From assembly GCF_023065955.2 (NCBI RefSeq), contig NW_026622863.1:46420177-46484176 (forward strand): DNA of 64,000 nucleotides. Direction: 5' to 3'. Below, piece by piece: positions 32,365 through 44,089 of the stretch (positions are counted from its first letter, which is position 1; every line of letters begins with the position of its first letter). A program made the position numbers and the translations under genes. A model generated the notes under the pieces. It did not search any database. It was not told the origin of the DNA and saw only the letters and a list, made by a program, of their open reading frames with translations. The stretch is from Ursus arctos. Lineage: Eukaryota; Chordata; Mammalia; Carnivora; Ursidae.

Positions 32365-33560
32365 TTGCTCATGTATTTACCTTTATTGAGATCTTTATAT
32401 CTTCATATGGCTTTGAGTTACTGTCTAGTGTCCTTTCATTTCACCTTGTAAAACTCCCTTGAGCATTTCTTGCGGGGCAAGTCTGGTGGTCACAAACCCC
32501 CTCAGCTTTTGTTTATCTGGGACTGTCTTAATTTCTCCCTCACTTTTGAAGAGCAGTTTTTCTGGATATAGGATTCTTGGTGGACAGTTTCTTTCTTTTT
32601 AACACTTTGAATATATTGACCCTCTGTCTTCTGGCCTCCGAAGTTTCCAGTGAGAAATCTGCCGATAATCTTATTGAGGATCCTTTGTATGTGATGATTT
32701 GCTTTTGTTGCTGCTGTCAAGATTTTCTCTTTGTCTTTGGCTTCTGAAAGTTTGGTTATAATGTGTCTCAGTGTGGGTCTTTCTGAGTCCATTTTATTTG
32801 GAGTTTGTTGAGCTTCTTGGATGTTTATATTCATGTCTTCCATCAAATTTGGAAAGTTTTCAGCCACAACTTGGAAACAACCCAAATGTCCATCAATATT
32901 TCTTGAAGTATTCTCACTCTTCCTTTCTCTGTCTCTCCTCCTTTTGGGACTTCCACAACATGAGTATTGGTTCACTTCATGGTATCCCACAGGTCTCTTA
33001 GGTTCTGTTTGCTTTTCTTCAACCTTTATTTTCCCTGTCTCAGACTTGAAATTTTCCATTGCCCTATATTCAAGTTCTCTGATTCTTTCTTCTGCCTGCT
33101 CAAATCTGTATTTGAATCCCTCTACTGAATTTTTCATTTTGATTATTGTACTTTTCAGCTACAGAATTTCCTTTCGGTATCTTTTTAGGTTTTCTATCTC
33201 TTTATTGATATTTCCATTTTGTTCACACACTGTCTTCTTGACTTCCCCCACATCTTCCTTTAATTCCTTGAACATCTTTAAGATAGTTATTTTAAAATCT
33301 TTGTCTAACATATCTGTCACTAGGTCTTTTTTGAAGACAGTTTCTGTTGGGGTTTTTTTTTTTTTCTTCTTCTTCTTCTTTGAATGTCACATTTTCCTGT
33401 TTCTTTGTATGCCTTGTGATTCTTCTGTTCAACACTGGACATTTGACTCTAATAATGTGGTAACTCTGGACATCAGATTCTCCTCTTTCTGATGGTTTGT
33501 TATTTTTATTGTTTTTATTTATCACTATTATTATTATAATTTTTATTATTATTTTTATTG
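32365..33560 (-). mobile_element. HAL1 / L1M ORF1-containing element, antisense
   Basis: A minus-strand frame (33137-32502) of 211 codons retains L1 ORF1-type text: 'FEQAEERIRELEYRAMENF', 'AENFPNLMEDMNI', 'EAQQTPNKM' and 'RPTLRHIITKLSEAKDKEK'. The coiled-coil end and RNA-recognition region are partly readable, then the frame diverges. ORF1 followed directly by a 3' end, with no ORF2, fits the HAL1 (half-L1) class. Likely inactive, because the C-terminal domain is garbled. Confidence 0.8.
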
Positions 33561-33635
33561 TTGTACACTATCTCTGTGGTGAGGATCAGCCTGAGGTATA
33601 AACTTAAAGTCTTCCCCTTCCCCTTCTCCTTCTTT

Positions 33636-33956
33636 TTAAAATAGGCTCCACACTCAGCATGAAGTCCAATGAACTCATGATCCTGAGATCAAGACCTGAG
33701 CTGAGATCAAGAGTTGGACACTTGGGGCACCTGGGTGGCTCAGTCAGTTAAGCATCTACCTTCAGCTCAGGTCATGATCCCCGGGTCCTGGGATCGAGCC
33801 CCACATTGGGCTCCCTGCTCAATGGGAAGCCTGCTTCTCCCTCTCCCTCTGCCTGCTGCTCCCCCTGCCTATGCTCTCTCTCTGTCAAATAAAGAAATAA
33901 AATCTTAAAAAAAAAAGAGTTGGATACTTAACTGACTGAGCCACCCAGGTGCCCCA
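33636..33956 (-). mobile_element. Old CAN-SINE split by a younger SINE
   Basis: Left piece 33636-33723 ('ggctccacactcagcatg', 'gagatcaagagttggac'); right piece 33930-33956 ('gagccacccaggtgcccc'). The younger SINE at 33724-33914 sits between them. Confidence 0.85.
33724..33914 (+). mobile_element. CAN-SINE inserted into older SINE
   Basis: Target-site duplications 'aagagttggacactt' (33709-33723) and 'aagagttggatactt' (33915-33929). Confidence 0.95.
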
Positions 33957-34403
33957 AACTTAAGGTCTCCTTAGGTCTTTTCTCAGGCTTTCTGTGGGCA
34001 TGCACAGTCACTTTCTAATACTCCCCATATATGTAGTTATTTCTTGAATATCCTAGTCTTTAATGTCTAGCTCCCAAAGGTGAAAAAGCAAAAGTGAAGG
34101 GAGGAGAAAAGATGCCAGCCCTTTACATCCCCTGGAAGTCACTTCAGCTGGAGAGAAAGGGGCTTGCAACAAAGGGGGAGGTGCAATAACCATGACTGTC
34201 CACTTCTTGGCTGCACCTCTGTGATCAGAAGCAGTAATCAGCAATCAGAGCACAGATCCCCAACATCTGGAGAATAGAGTCCTTATTGCCCATACTGGCT
34301 CCCACAGCTGCATGCAAGCTGCTCCAGGAATACAAGCATGACAGCCTATCACATGGCTGGGGTGGTGGATGGGTAGCTGCTACTATATCAAGAACCAAAA
34401 TTA

Positions 34404-34627
34404 GGGGCACCTGGGTGGCTCAGTTGGCTAAGCGTCTGCCTTCAGCACAGGTCATGATCTCAGGGTCCTGGGATCAAGCCCCACATCAGGTTCCCCGCTC
34501 AGGAGGGAGTCTGCTTCTCCCTCTCCATCTGCTCCTCCCCCTGTTTGTGTTCTCTCTTTCTCTTTCTCTCCCTCCCTCCCTCCCTCCCTCTCTCTCTCTA
34601 AGTAAATAAAATCTTAAAAAAAAAAAA
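34404..34627 (+). mobile_element. CAN-SINE with (ccct)n run
   Basis: Flanked by 'aagaaccaaaatta'/'aagaaccgaaatta'. A 'ccctccctccct' microsatellite lies near 34570-34590. Confidence 0.95.
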
Positions 34628-34833
34628 AAGAACCGAAATTAACTACAATCCACCATCCAAGCCTTCCCCTGGAAACTGAAAGTCTTCAACAGACTCCAGA
34701 GTTCCAAAATAGTTGTATCAGACAGATTCTGCCAAAGCAAGTGTAATCTAGATGGAGGGACAGATTCTTGGTGCTTCTAATTCTTCCATCTTCCCACTGT
34801 TTGCCATGGTTTTTAAAGCTTTGATCAACAGTT

Positions 34834-35033
34834 CTTTTTTTTTAAGATTTTATTTATTTTTTTTTTTGACAGAGAGAGACAGCAAGAGAGGGAACACAAG
34901 CAAGGGGAGTGTGAGAGGGAGAAGCAGGCTTCCCGCCGAGCAGGGAGCCCGATGCGGGGCTCGATCCCAGGACCCTGGGATCATGACCTGAGCCAAAGGC
35001 AGACGCTTAACAGCTGAGCCACCCAGGCACCCC
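34834..35033 (-). mobile_element. CAN-SINE, perfect target-site duplication
   Basis: tgatcaacagtt at 34822-34833 and 35034-35045. Minus strand. Confidence 0.95.
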
Positions 35034-35369
35034 TGATCAACAGTTTTAACTACCAAATTAAAGGGAATTCATGGGCAAAGGAACATGTTAAATGACACCA
35101 CATGTATACAGTCAGCAAAATTCAGGCCGTGGGAACACTGTAAGACAATGACCTGGCTTTGTCAAAAATTACGTTTGGAGAAAAAAGAAAAGAGACGAAG
35201 CTATAACTTAAAAGAGACTTAAACACACAAAACGAAGTGCAATGTATGGACCTTGGAAGCTGACTTGAAAAACCAGAAAAAATATTTTTATGAGACAAGA
35301 AAGGAAATCTATTAATCAAGTGGCTATTCAACTGTATTAGGTTTTTAAAATTCTATTTGAAGTAAGAAC

Positions 35370-35690
35370 TGAAACCATGTATTTCAACATGGCGATGGTT
35401 TGTTCCAAGAAAGCCTTGCCTGGAAGGAAAAATCTGTAAAAGCTCACTTATCAGACAACAGCTTGCTTATCAAGACTGTTTCAAGACCCTCCTTCTCTCG
35501 CCTTCACCAATCCTAAACTATTGTGTCACAATCCTGGCCTAGTCCTGGCCAGTTTCTTGCTACGAAGAGCCTGCCTCAAATAGCCTTCCTTGATTTTCCC
35601 TTTTGTGGTACCACTGAGATTCCAGTGGTCTCTGTTAGACAGTCCACTGTTAACAGGTAAATAATAAATCTTTTTGTGTCATACGTAGTA
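35370..35690 (+). repeat. LTR-like ancient repeat, family unknown
   Basis: 'ggcgatggtttgttccaaga', 'aatctgtaaaagctcactta', 'gaagagcctgcctcaaatag' and a final 'aataataaatctttttgtg' look like a solo LTR ending in a poly(A) signal. From memory only. Confidence 0.4.
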
Positions 35691-35742
35691 AGAAAAGGGG
35701 AGGCTTATCTCCTTGAAGAAATATACTGCAGGGATATACATA

Positions 35743-35935
35743 ATTTTTTAAGATTTTATTTATTTATTTGAGAAAGAGAGCGCATGAGCAGGGGGGAGTG
35801 GGGGAGGGGTAGAGGGAGAGGGAGAAGCAGACTCTCCACTGCACAGGGAGCCCCACCCGGGTGGATCCCAGCACGCGGAGATCAGGACCTGAGCGGAAGG
35901 CAGACGCTGAACCAACTGAGCCACCCAGGCGCCCC
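35743..35935 (-). mobile_element. CAN-SINE
   Basis: Complete minus-strand element with 'gagaaagagagcgcatgagc' variant body. Flanks 'ctgcagggatatacat'/'ctggaggatttacat'. Confidence 0.92.
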
Positions 35936-35939
35936 CTGG

Positions 35940-36145
35940 AGGATTTACATTTTAAATGCAAGTAAGACTGAGATTTGCTTCAATATAGTATGGGGCAGAG
36001 AATGGGTGGGGCATGGAAAAAATGAAATTGGCCATTAGGTGATAAGTACTGAAGCCTGTTGGTAGCTACCTGGGGTTTCCTACACTATTTTTGTCTACTT
36101 ATGTACATGTTTGAAATTGCCCATAATAACGGGTTTTTTTTAAAG
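35940..36145 (+). repeat. L1 3' end fragment
   Basis: 'ggtagctacctggggtttcc' and 'gtacatgtttgaaattgccc' followed by 'ataataacggg' match the 3' tail of old L1M elements. Confidence 0.55.
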
Positions 36146-36149
36146 TGTG

Positions 36150-36960
36150 TTACTCAGACCACAACATTGGAGTTATGCTTGATCATCCTGTCTTCCTCTC
36201 TTGCGCTATATCCAATTCAATAGCATATCCTACAGATACTCAAAATTCCTCTAGAATCCGACCATTTCTCATTTAGCTCCACTGCCACTTTGTCCAAACA
36301 CCACGTTTCCCACCTTGATTACTGCAGTAGCCAATGGTTCGATGTTTCAGCCTTTGCCCTCCCTGATCACCATCCTATTCTCAACACAGCAGTCAGCATG
36401 ATCCTTTTTTAAAATAAGTCTAAAAGCTCTTCTCAAAACCTTGCACTGGCTCTCCATCACACTCAGAGTCAAAGTGAAAGTTCTTACGATGGCCTACAAG
36501 GTCCTACACTCTCTGTCCCACTCTTTGATCTCTCTGACCCCATCTCCTAAAACACATTCTTTGGGTCACTCCAGTCACACGGGCCTCCTTCCTGTTTCAC
36601 CAACGTATCAGGCACACTCCCCACCTCAGGACATTTGCACTTACCGTTCCTTCTGATCTAAGGTGCCACCTCTTTCAGGTCTTTACACAAACGTCCCCTT
36701 CTCAATGAAGCCTTCTCTGACTGCCCCATTACAACTGCAGCCATCCCCTCCCCACCCAGGCACTCCCTCTTCCCCACCTTTTTCCTCTCTTTTGTACTTA
36801 TCACCATCATATGTCATACTTGTTTATAGTCCTGTCTCCCTCCTTAGAAAATAAGCCCCACAAGAGCAGGGATTTCGGTCTGTTATTCCCTCCTGTAGCC
36901 CCAGTGACTTGAACAGTGCCTGGAACAGAACAGGTGCCCAGTAACTATTCATTCTATGAC
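36150..36960 (+). repeat. L2 LINE, long 3' fragment, sense
   Basis: 'gtcagcatgatcc', 'cactggctctccatcacact', 'gatggcctacaaggtcctac', 'tctttcaggtctttacacaa', 'gaagccttctctgactgccc' and 'agtgcctggaacagaacagg' run in L2 order. Its reverse complement is the pattern seen in the antisense L2 copies here. Confidence 0.88.
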
Positions 36961-37429
36961 TTTGGTCACTACTGTTTTCCATACAGTGCCCTCAGCCACC
37001 GCACTATGCCTCCAGGGTTCAAACGTAGGTGTTAGGTCCAAATGGGACAATTAGGAAAGAAAGTCTTGATCTTTTAAAAATTATCCTAAGGGAAGAGAAG
37101 TAGGGTCCTAGCCCAGCAGTCTATGTAAATGACGCACCATGGGGCAGCATCTGCGAAGGGTGCCGCTGGGGTGAACGCCGCCAACGGATACAGGCCCTTG
37201 GACAATGTCATTACCCGGAAGTCATCCGGTGTGCTGGGAGACTGGAAATAATGTTCAATTTCTCTTCCTAGGAACCCAAAAATGCAAACTAAACAATAAG
37301 TTACTTTGGCAGCTTTACAAACAACGGAAGGAAATAGAAATGAGCAAACTTTGTTCACGACAAACTTTCAATGCAGTGCTTGATTTTCTGCACGTGTCTC
37401 AAGACAAATGACTCCAATTTCTGACTTTT

Positions 37430-38095
37430 TAAAAATACTGAAAATAATTATATCACGGAATCAAAAATACCAGTATGCACTTTGGAAAAAACATCTGGCA
37501 GTACCTGCTAAGACCATACATATGTATCCCTTATGACCTACCACTTCCACATCTGCGTAATTACCCAAGAAAAGTGATTGCATATATCCACATACAAGAA
37601 TGTTCCTGGCAGCTCTACTCATAAAAGACCAAAACTAGAAACAGCCCAAGTGTCCACCAACAATAGACTTGGGAAATAAATGTGGTATGCTCATAAAATG
37701 AAATCTTTACAGCGATTTTTAAAAGTAACGATCCTGCCACATGTAACACTGTGGTGGACTCTTATGACATAATGCCGAGTGAAATAAGTCAATGACAGAA
37801 GAGTACGTAATTGTATGATTCCTTTTCTATAAATATCAGGAACGGGCAAACCTAACTCGTGGTGAGAGAAATCAGAAAGTGGTTAGCTCTGGATGGTAAT
37901 GACTAGAAGGGGGGGGGCAGGAGAGAACCTTCTAGAACGTTAGAATATTCTATATCTTGACCTAAGTGGTTGTTACATATACATACAAATATATAAGTAC
38001 ATATATATATGCACATACAAATTCATTGAGCTGTGCACCTAACTTTTGTGCTCTAAGTTATACCCCAATAAAAAGGTCAAAATTTTTTAAAATTT
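37430..38095 (+). mobile_element. L1 LINE, 3' end of ORF2 plus 3' UTR
   Basis: 'caagaatgttcctggcagct', 'cagcccaagtgtccaccaac', 'gttcagctctggatggtaatg'-like text, 'tatatcttgacctaagtggt' and 'ataccccaataaaaagg' in order. Decayed. Includes (ta)n near 37977-38015. Confidence 0.85.
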
Positions 38096-38404
38096 TAAAT
38101 CAAATACAATCAATGATTGGTGTGTCAGCACTTTCAAGACCTGAAATACCAGAATGTGGGGCTGGCCCAGTGGAATGTACACATGGAGAATGGGGCCAGG
38201 TTCTCGCTCTCCCTCTCTCACCACAAGGTGGCTCTCTCCCCTCTCTCAAGTCTTCCCAGTCCTCTGGGAAAATTCTGGAATGTCCCAGGAAGAGAAGGGT
38301 TGTGTGCTCCTGGGCACGGACCGACTGCCCCCCCCCCCCCCAGCCGACTAAAAATGCTGGGTAATGACGCCAGCCTCACTACAGAAGAGTGTAGCCCTTT
38401 TAAG

Positions 38405-38530
38405 GCAAAGACTTGAATCCCAGTTCTCCATTTCCTAGCTGTGTGACCTTGGGAATGTTCCTTAACTTCTCTATGCCTCAGTTTCCACATCTGTACAGTG
38501 GAAATAATAATAGTACATACCTTGTGGCGT
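38405..38530 (-). repeat. MIR
   Basis: 'cctagctgtgtgaccttggg' and 'tgcctcagtttccacatctg' are the reverse MIR core. Confidence 0.8.
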
Positions 38531-38854
38531 GGTTGTTGGTGGTGGTGCTGTGGTTGTTCGTGCAAAATGAGTTCACTCTCAGGAAACTCTCAGAACATCA
38601 CGTGGCCCAGAAGAAGAACTCAATGTCATTATCTGAGTTAATATTAAGAGAGGAAATGTCAGTGACCAAAAGGGGAACACCTGGCATCTCACTTCTTCGG
38701 GAAGCCAAGCAGGTATTGGAAGCCTGATGAGCTGGAGATGAAAAGAGCCTATTCTGGCTTCTTTATTCTTTTCTAGAATCTTCTATGTTCTTTTCCAGAA
38801 CCTGATGGCCCAGAGGGTTTCGCCAGTCTTTCTGTAGCTTTCAGAACGCTGTAC

Positions 38855-39205
38855 CACAATGCTGGAGGCAGAATAACGGTCCCCCCTGTCAAAGATTTCT
38901 ACAGCCTCATCCCCCGGACCCGTGAATATGTTACGTTACATGGCAAAAGTGACCTTGTAGTGACCTCTTAAGTACCTCGAGATGGGAAGGTTATTATCCT
39001 GGATTACCAGGCAAGATCCAAGGTAATCACTTGGGTCCCTACAGCATGGACGCAGAGGATTAGTCACAGAAGCAGAAACGAGAATAGGAGCAGGTGTCAG
39101 AGTAACATGGCTAAGAGCCAAGGAATGCGGGCAGCCTCTGGACACTAGAAAACTCAAGGAGGGGATTCTCCCCTAGAGCCTCTGTAAGAACCGTAAGGGG
39201 CCAAC
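38855..39205 (+). repeat. MLT1-type LTR
   Basis: 'ggcagaataacggtcccccc', 'cccggacccgtgaatatgtt', 'ctggattaccaggcaagatc', 'gagccaaggaatgcgggcag' and 'attctcccctagagcctctg' follow the MLT1 order. Confidence 0.75.
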
Positions 39206-39267
39206 GGCGGGCTGCCCCAAGATGCACCACTTTGGCCTGAAGACTTTTTGAGTTAAAAAGCAATCGA

Positions 39268-39478
39268 GAGGCGCCTGGAGGGCTCAGTCCTTTGAGTGTC
39301 TGACCCTTGGTTTCGGCTCAGGTCATGATCTCAGGGTCGTGGGATCCAGCCCCTCTTCGGACTCCCAAGAGCGTAGAGTCTGCTCGAGATTCTCTCTCTC
39401 CTTCTCCCTCTGCCCTTCCCCACCACTTACGCGTGCACTCTCTCTCAAATAAATAAATAAAATCTAAAAAAAAAAAAA
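39268..39478 (+). mobile_element. CAN-SINE
   Basis: 'gaggcgcctggagggctcag' head, (aaat)n and A tail. Flanks 'aaaaagcaatcga'/'aaaaagcaataga'. Confidence 0.92.
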
Positions 39479-39539
39479 AGCAATAGAAACCCAGCAGATT
39501 CAGGGAAAGCTCTGTAACCACCCTCCCCCCCAATTCAAT

Positions 39540-40250
39540 GGACTGAAAAGAACTTAGATAGGGGACCTGCCCCAGAAAGAGCCATTGTTAAGGGAACAGA
39601 AGGCAAGCCGAGGACAAAGCAGAAGCTGACACCCTGGGGCTCCTGGGTGGCTCAGCCATCAAGCGTCTGCCTTTGGCTCAGGTCATGATCCCAGGGTCCT
39701 GGGATTGAGTCCTGCATCAGGCTCCCTGCTCGGCCCTGCTTCTTCCTCTCCCACTCCCCTTGCTTGTGTTCCCTCTCTTGCTGTATCTCTCTGTCAAATA
39801 AATAAAACCTTTAACAAAAAAAACAAGCAAAAAAAGAAGCAGCTGACACCCCATAACCCCCCCCCCATGGGATCTATGTGACATTCCTCAGGCACTCCTG
39901 GCTGCCCTAAAGCTAAGGAAAGGGAAAACAGACATTTAACTTATAGAGCTCACAATCCTGCAGGACCTGAGTCTCCCTCAGTTTACAAATGTCTTCATGA
40001 TCTGCAAAAACAAAGCATTTCTATCAATAACCTAGCTTCCAGAAAGAAATGTAGATACGATTAAATGTCCTTATAACCTGCAGCCCATTGACAGATACTT
40101 GAACTGGGCAGAGTATAACGTTCCCCCAGGAAGTTCCCAACTATCTTCATGTTACTGTCTTGCTAGAGGGAAATACAACCTCAACTTGACAATGGCAAGG
40201 CCTCGGGTATACTTTCTTTAACATAAGAAAATCCTTTCAAAACCTCCCTT
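39540..40250 (+). repeat. Probable ERV LTR fragment, interrupted by a SINE
   Basis: 'gggacctgccccagaaagag', 'cattgttaagggaacagaag', 'acttatagagctcacaatcc' and 'gtgtcttcatg'-like text 'atgtcttcatgatctgcaaa' recall a carnivore ERV LTR. Family uncertain; no internal genes. Confidence 0.35.
39636..39835 (+). mobile_element. CAN-SINE
   Basis: Flanks share 'gaagctgacaccc'/'gcagctgacaccc'. Sits inside the LTR-like segment. Confidence 0.92.
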
Positions 40251-40256
40251 TTCCTT

Positions 40257-40443
40257 GGGGCGCCTGGGTGGCGCAGTGAGTGAAGCGTCTGCCTTCGGCT
40301 CAGGTCATGATCTCTGGGTCCTGGGATCAAGTTCCCCATCGGGCTCTCTGCTCAGTGGGGAGCCTGCTTCTCCCTCCGCCCCTCCCCATTGTTCATGCTC
40401 TCTCTCAAATAAATAATAAAATAAATGAACAAATAAACAGATA
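40257..40443 (+). mobile_element. CAN-SINE
   Basis: 'ggggcgcctgggtggcgcag' head, truncated pyrimidine region, 'aataaataataaaataaatg' tail. Confidence 0.92.
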
Positions 40444-40454
40444 GGACCCCCAGT

Positions 40455-40680
40455 CTCATGGTTCAACATTCAGTAAGTACACACGACCACGTCAGCAGAA
40501 CACACGCATACCCTCGGACCCCGCACTGCCACTTCTGCCTACATACTCGACAGAAATACACGGGTATGTCCACGACCTCGACAAGAATGTTCCTAGCAGC
40601 ACTATCTGTCATTGCCAAACACTGGAAGTGACCCAAATGCCTGTCAGCAGCAGAATGAATAAGTAAGTACACTCATCGTT
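40455..40680 (+). mobile_element. L1 LINE fragment, end of ORF2
   Basis: 'caagaatgttcctagcagca', 'tgccaaacactggaagtgac' and 'ccaaatgcctgtcagcagca' are decayed L1 text. Confidence 0.75.
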
Positions 40681-40854
40681 TCCTGCACAGCCACCTCGGG
40701 CACTGAGTCTGCCCTTCTCAGTGCTCACAGCAGGCAGGAGCGTCTGGAAGACTCCGATCCTTCCCCCCACCCCCTGCCCCGCTGTAAGTACATATAACAT
40801 AAACAGTCGGTATTTGGGGGTGTCTACGAGCACAGAGGGGTTGAAGCACTGTCC

Positions 40855-41015
40855 ATGTGTCAACTGAGCTCATCCTCACAGCAACACTCTGAGTCAGTGC
40901 TTTAATTATCCCCATTGTACAGATGGGGAAACCGAGGCACAGGACATCTAAATAAGACGCCAAGGCATGCTTGCTAGTGCAGACGAGGATTTGAACCCAA
41001 GCAGTCTGGCTCTAT
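40855..41015 (+). repeat. MIR
   Basis: 'attgtacagatggggaaacc', 'gaggcacagg' and 'gaggatttgaacccaagcag' give a clear MIR core. From 41015 to 42050 no gene or confident repeat is seen. Confidence 0.88.
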
Positions 41016-42049
41016 GATAGGAGTAAGAGACATGGAAAGTCACAAGTGGACATAGCCTGGGAGCAGCAAGCTTGTCCCCCTCACAGCTGGGACATGTGGA
41101 ACACTCGGGTTCCAAACTGCAAGGGGCCAGCGGCCTCAAGAGCCTGTCTGGAAGCACTTCCTAATCCTTGGGTTGGCCCGACAAAGGGGCAGCCTTCCCA
41201 GGAGGTTGGTGGGCATAGGCTGAGGGTGTCCCTTCCAGCTCCAAGCTGGGTGGCAGGACACTTATTCCTCATCTTATGGTCAGTGCTGGGGAAGCCCTTA
41301 GGGGACACAGTGGAGGGCACGGCGGTGCAGGTGGGGGAGTCAGGAGCAACTTCGACATTGCAAAAGCCCAACACTTGAACCAGGACCTTAGCTGTGGGCC
41401 AGAGTATCATCCCTGAGTGGCCAGGATGTACTGGTTGTCTCCCTGTGTTCCCAGACCAAGGACCAGAGAAACTGAGTTCTGATTGGTAAAACACAGGGAA
41501 ATTAATGAACACTCCAAATGCATCATGAGGAACAATAACATCTTCCAAAGGTGGTAGTCGGGGTTTGGGTTTGCTGGATCGGCTGCAAAAGCTTCGCTGT
41601 TATAACAGGCATGAGCCTCTCAAAGGCTGTGAGCCCTGAGGACGGGGAGGCCACTCCAGGAGACCAGGAACCAGGAGCCACCCACACCCAGGGTTACTGT
41701 AAGAATGACAGCTCTGGTCTGCGTGCTGCACAGACAGGCCCCCGCGCCAGGACAGCTGTCTCTAATCTGCTGCTGACAGCCCAGCTCGCCTCCCTTTGCC
41801 CCCGGAGGTTCTAGAACTATCTGGGTCCAATTATTTTTACAAGCAGCAGAAGTCCTGGGAAACTGGCTTGTGCAAACCACTAAGTTTCTCTTACTTGTAA
41901 ACTGGAGATAATCGCCGTTCTGGCTGTGACAATTAAGTGGCCTTCTCTTGTCACATGCAAGAACCAGGCAGGGATACAGGTCTGTGAGGCCTGAAGCTTA
42001 CATAAGAACTAGGAGGAAATGTGTTGAAATGAACTCAGAAGATCTTGGG

Positions 42050-42183
42050 GCGGGGGGTGCCTGGCTGACTCAGTCGTGGAGCATGAAACTCTTGATCTTG
42101 GGGTTGTGGGTTTGAGCCCCACATTGTCTACACCCCACGATGGGTGTAGAGATGACTCCAAAAACAAAAAACAAAAAAACAAA
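42050..42183 (+). mobile_element. Old CAN-SINE (short form)
   Basis: 'gtgcctggctgactcagtcg', 'gttgtgggtttgagcccc', A-rich tail. Flanks 'agaagatcttggg'/'aaagagatcttggg'. Confidence 0.85.
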
Positions 42184-42328
42184 AAGAGATCTTGGGACGC
42201 ACAAAACCCTCGCCTGTACCTTTATTTACAAATACGTCATTGAGCTAAAGACAACAATTAAGAAAAACCTAGACTGATGTACATTTGGCAGATCTAAATG
42301 AACTAATCTAGGTTAAAAACCCCTGGTG

Positions 42329-42455
42329 GGGGGGCACCTGGTGGGCTCAGTCAGAAGAGCATGTGACTCTTGATCTCAGGGTTGTGAGTTTGAGCCCCAC
42401 GTTGGGTGTAGAGATGACTTTAAAAAAATAAAATAATATCTTTAAAAACAAAAAA
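42329..42455 (+). mobile_element. Old CAN-SINE (short form)
   Basis: 'ggcacctggtgggctcagtc', 'gttgtgagtttgagccccac' and 'tgggtgtagagatgac' then an A-rich tail. Same subfamily as the element 150 bases upstream. Confidence 0.85.
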
Positions 42456-42739
42456 ACAGGTAATGCGGTGACTAATTACAATTAAATAATGTCAAGGCAT
42501 TCACTCATCAACCAGCAAACATGGATGCTGTCAAAGCTTCCGGCCAGCCTCCTGCAGACAACCACACCCAAATGAGAAAGGCCAACACAAGAGCTTCTCT
42601 GCTGAGCCACCCTCTCCTGCTCCGTTCCCTTCCACCACACGAGCCCTGTGCACTCTGGGCCTGAGGGTTCCCTTCGAAGAAGCCCTGCATGGGAGATCCC
42701 CGGGGTCCTCTCTCAAAAGGCCCTCTGCCTCTCCTGCCC

Positions 42740-43190
42740 AGGAGCAGAAGCCAAGAACTGTGAGCTGATGGGAGCTCCAGAGATTGCCTTGTCCTTCCCC
42801 ATGGAAGCCCTGGCCGTGTGCCTTGCTTTCACCGACAGAATGAGGTGCAGGTAAGAAAGCGTTGGTTTCAAGCCTGGGTCTCGTCTGAGGGTCCTTGCAC
42901 GTTTCCACTTGTCCTTTTGCACCCGCAGAAGGACGAGCCCAGGCTAGCCTACTGGAAGGCGGCAGACGCTTGCAGAGAAACCAAAGTCTCCCAGCCACCC
43001 GGGGCCAACACTGAGCTGGATCGGTGCACAGCTGACCCCCAGACCTAGGAGCAAACACAGCCAAGCCCGGGAGAGCCAGCTGGCCAGCCCTGCTCAAACC
43101 GCCCACCGGCAAAATCATCAGCTCAAATAAAAGCCACTGCGCGTGGGGGCGGCTTGTTACACAGCACTTCTGTGGCGGAAGTGCCTGCCA
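42740..43190 (+). repeat. Old MLT1-type LTR
   Basis: 'gtccttgcacgtttccactt', 'aaggacgagcccaggctagc', 'caccggcaaaatcatcagct' and 'aaataaaagccactgcgcg' follow an old MLT1 LTR. The long minus-strand frame 42531-43319 (262 codons) runs mostly through it and is therefore not a gene. Confidence 0.6.
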
Positions 43191-43399
43191 CGGGAAACCT
43201 GCAGACCCCTGGGCAAATCCAAGCCCGGCTGCTTGGATGCGAAGCCCATCCCCCGCATTTGTCAGCGGAGTTGACTTCAGATTCATCTGTAAAACGGGAT
43301 GGTGGTGACTCGAACCCAACAGAACTGTCTCACCATTCAGGAGCCGAATGTTTATGGCGTTCCTATGGCTCCATGTGAGGAGCAGGAGACAACGCCCTC

Positions 43400-43860
43400 A
43401 CGGAACCGACATGCAGGTGGGGCAGATGCTTCAAAACCGAGGAGATCTCGGACAGAATGTCAGGTGGAAAGAACAGCAGGGGAGAACAGCCCAGCAGAGT
43501 GAAGGGATGGAGGATGGGGGGTGAGGGAGAAGAGAGGATGCTTTTGATCAGGTGGTCAGAGAAGTCCACTGGGAGGAGGTGACCAGCAGATGCAGGAAGA
43601 AGAGGGAGAGGGAGCTCGGCACAGCTGCAGAGGGCACAGCCAGCGCAAAGGCCTGGACGCAGGCATGCAGTCGGTGTGCATGAAGAATGGAGGGAAGGAG
43701 GCAGGGAGGAGGGTGGCAGGAGGTGGCGTCCGAGCAGCGGGCAGAGATGGGATCACAAGAAACAAGGAGCACACGTGTTATTGTCGTGACAATTAAATGC
43801 ACTAATATGTGGAAAGAGCTTAGGACAGTGCCCGGGTCATGGTGAGTAGCCAGGAAGTGT
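43400..43860 (-). repeat. L2 LINE plus MIR-like end
   Basis: 'cagcgcaaaggcctggacgc' and 'gatcaggtggtcagagaagt' are reverse L2. 43790-43850 ends in MIR-like 'agagcttaggacagtgcccg'. Confidence 0.65.
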
Positions 43861-44089
43861 CGGCCTTTGCTTTACTGTTGGCACTTTTATCCACAAAATG
43901 CAGTGTCCCCTTGTTCGGGGGTCCTAAGAGGAAAATCCCCATGGGATGATTACTGCTTCCTGGAACTAAGGACAAAGAGGCTCACAGTGGGGGATCTTGA
44001 CAAGGGAAACTCACTTTTGACTCTACCTGAGTTGGTATTCTTTGAATTCCTACAGCAAGACTGAGTCTGTGTACTACTTATGATATTTA

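Noticed and set aside
42531..43319. Longest open frame in the window (262 codons, minus strand)
   Set aside because: No domain or signal is recognisable, and most of it overlaps an MLT1-type LTR and MIR-like sequence; GC-rich DNA with few stops explains it.
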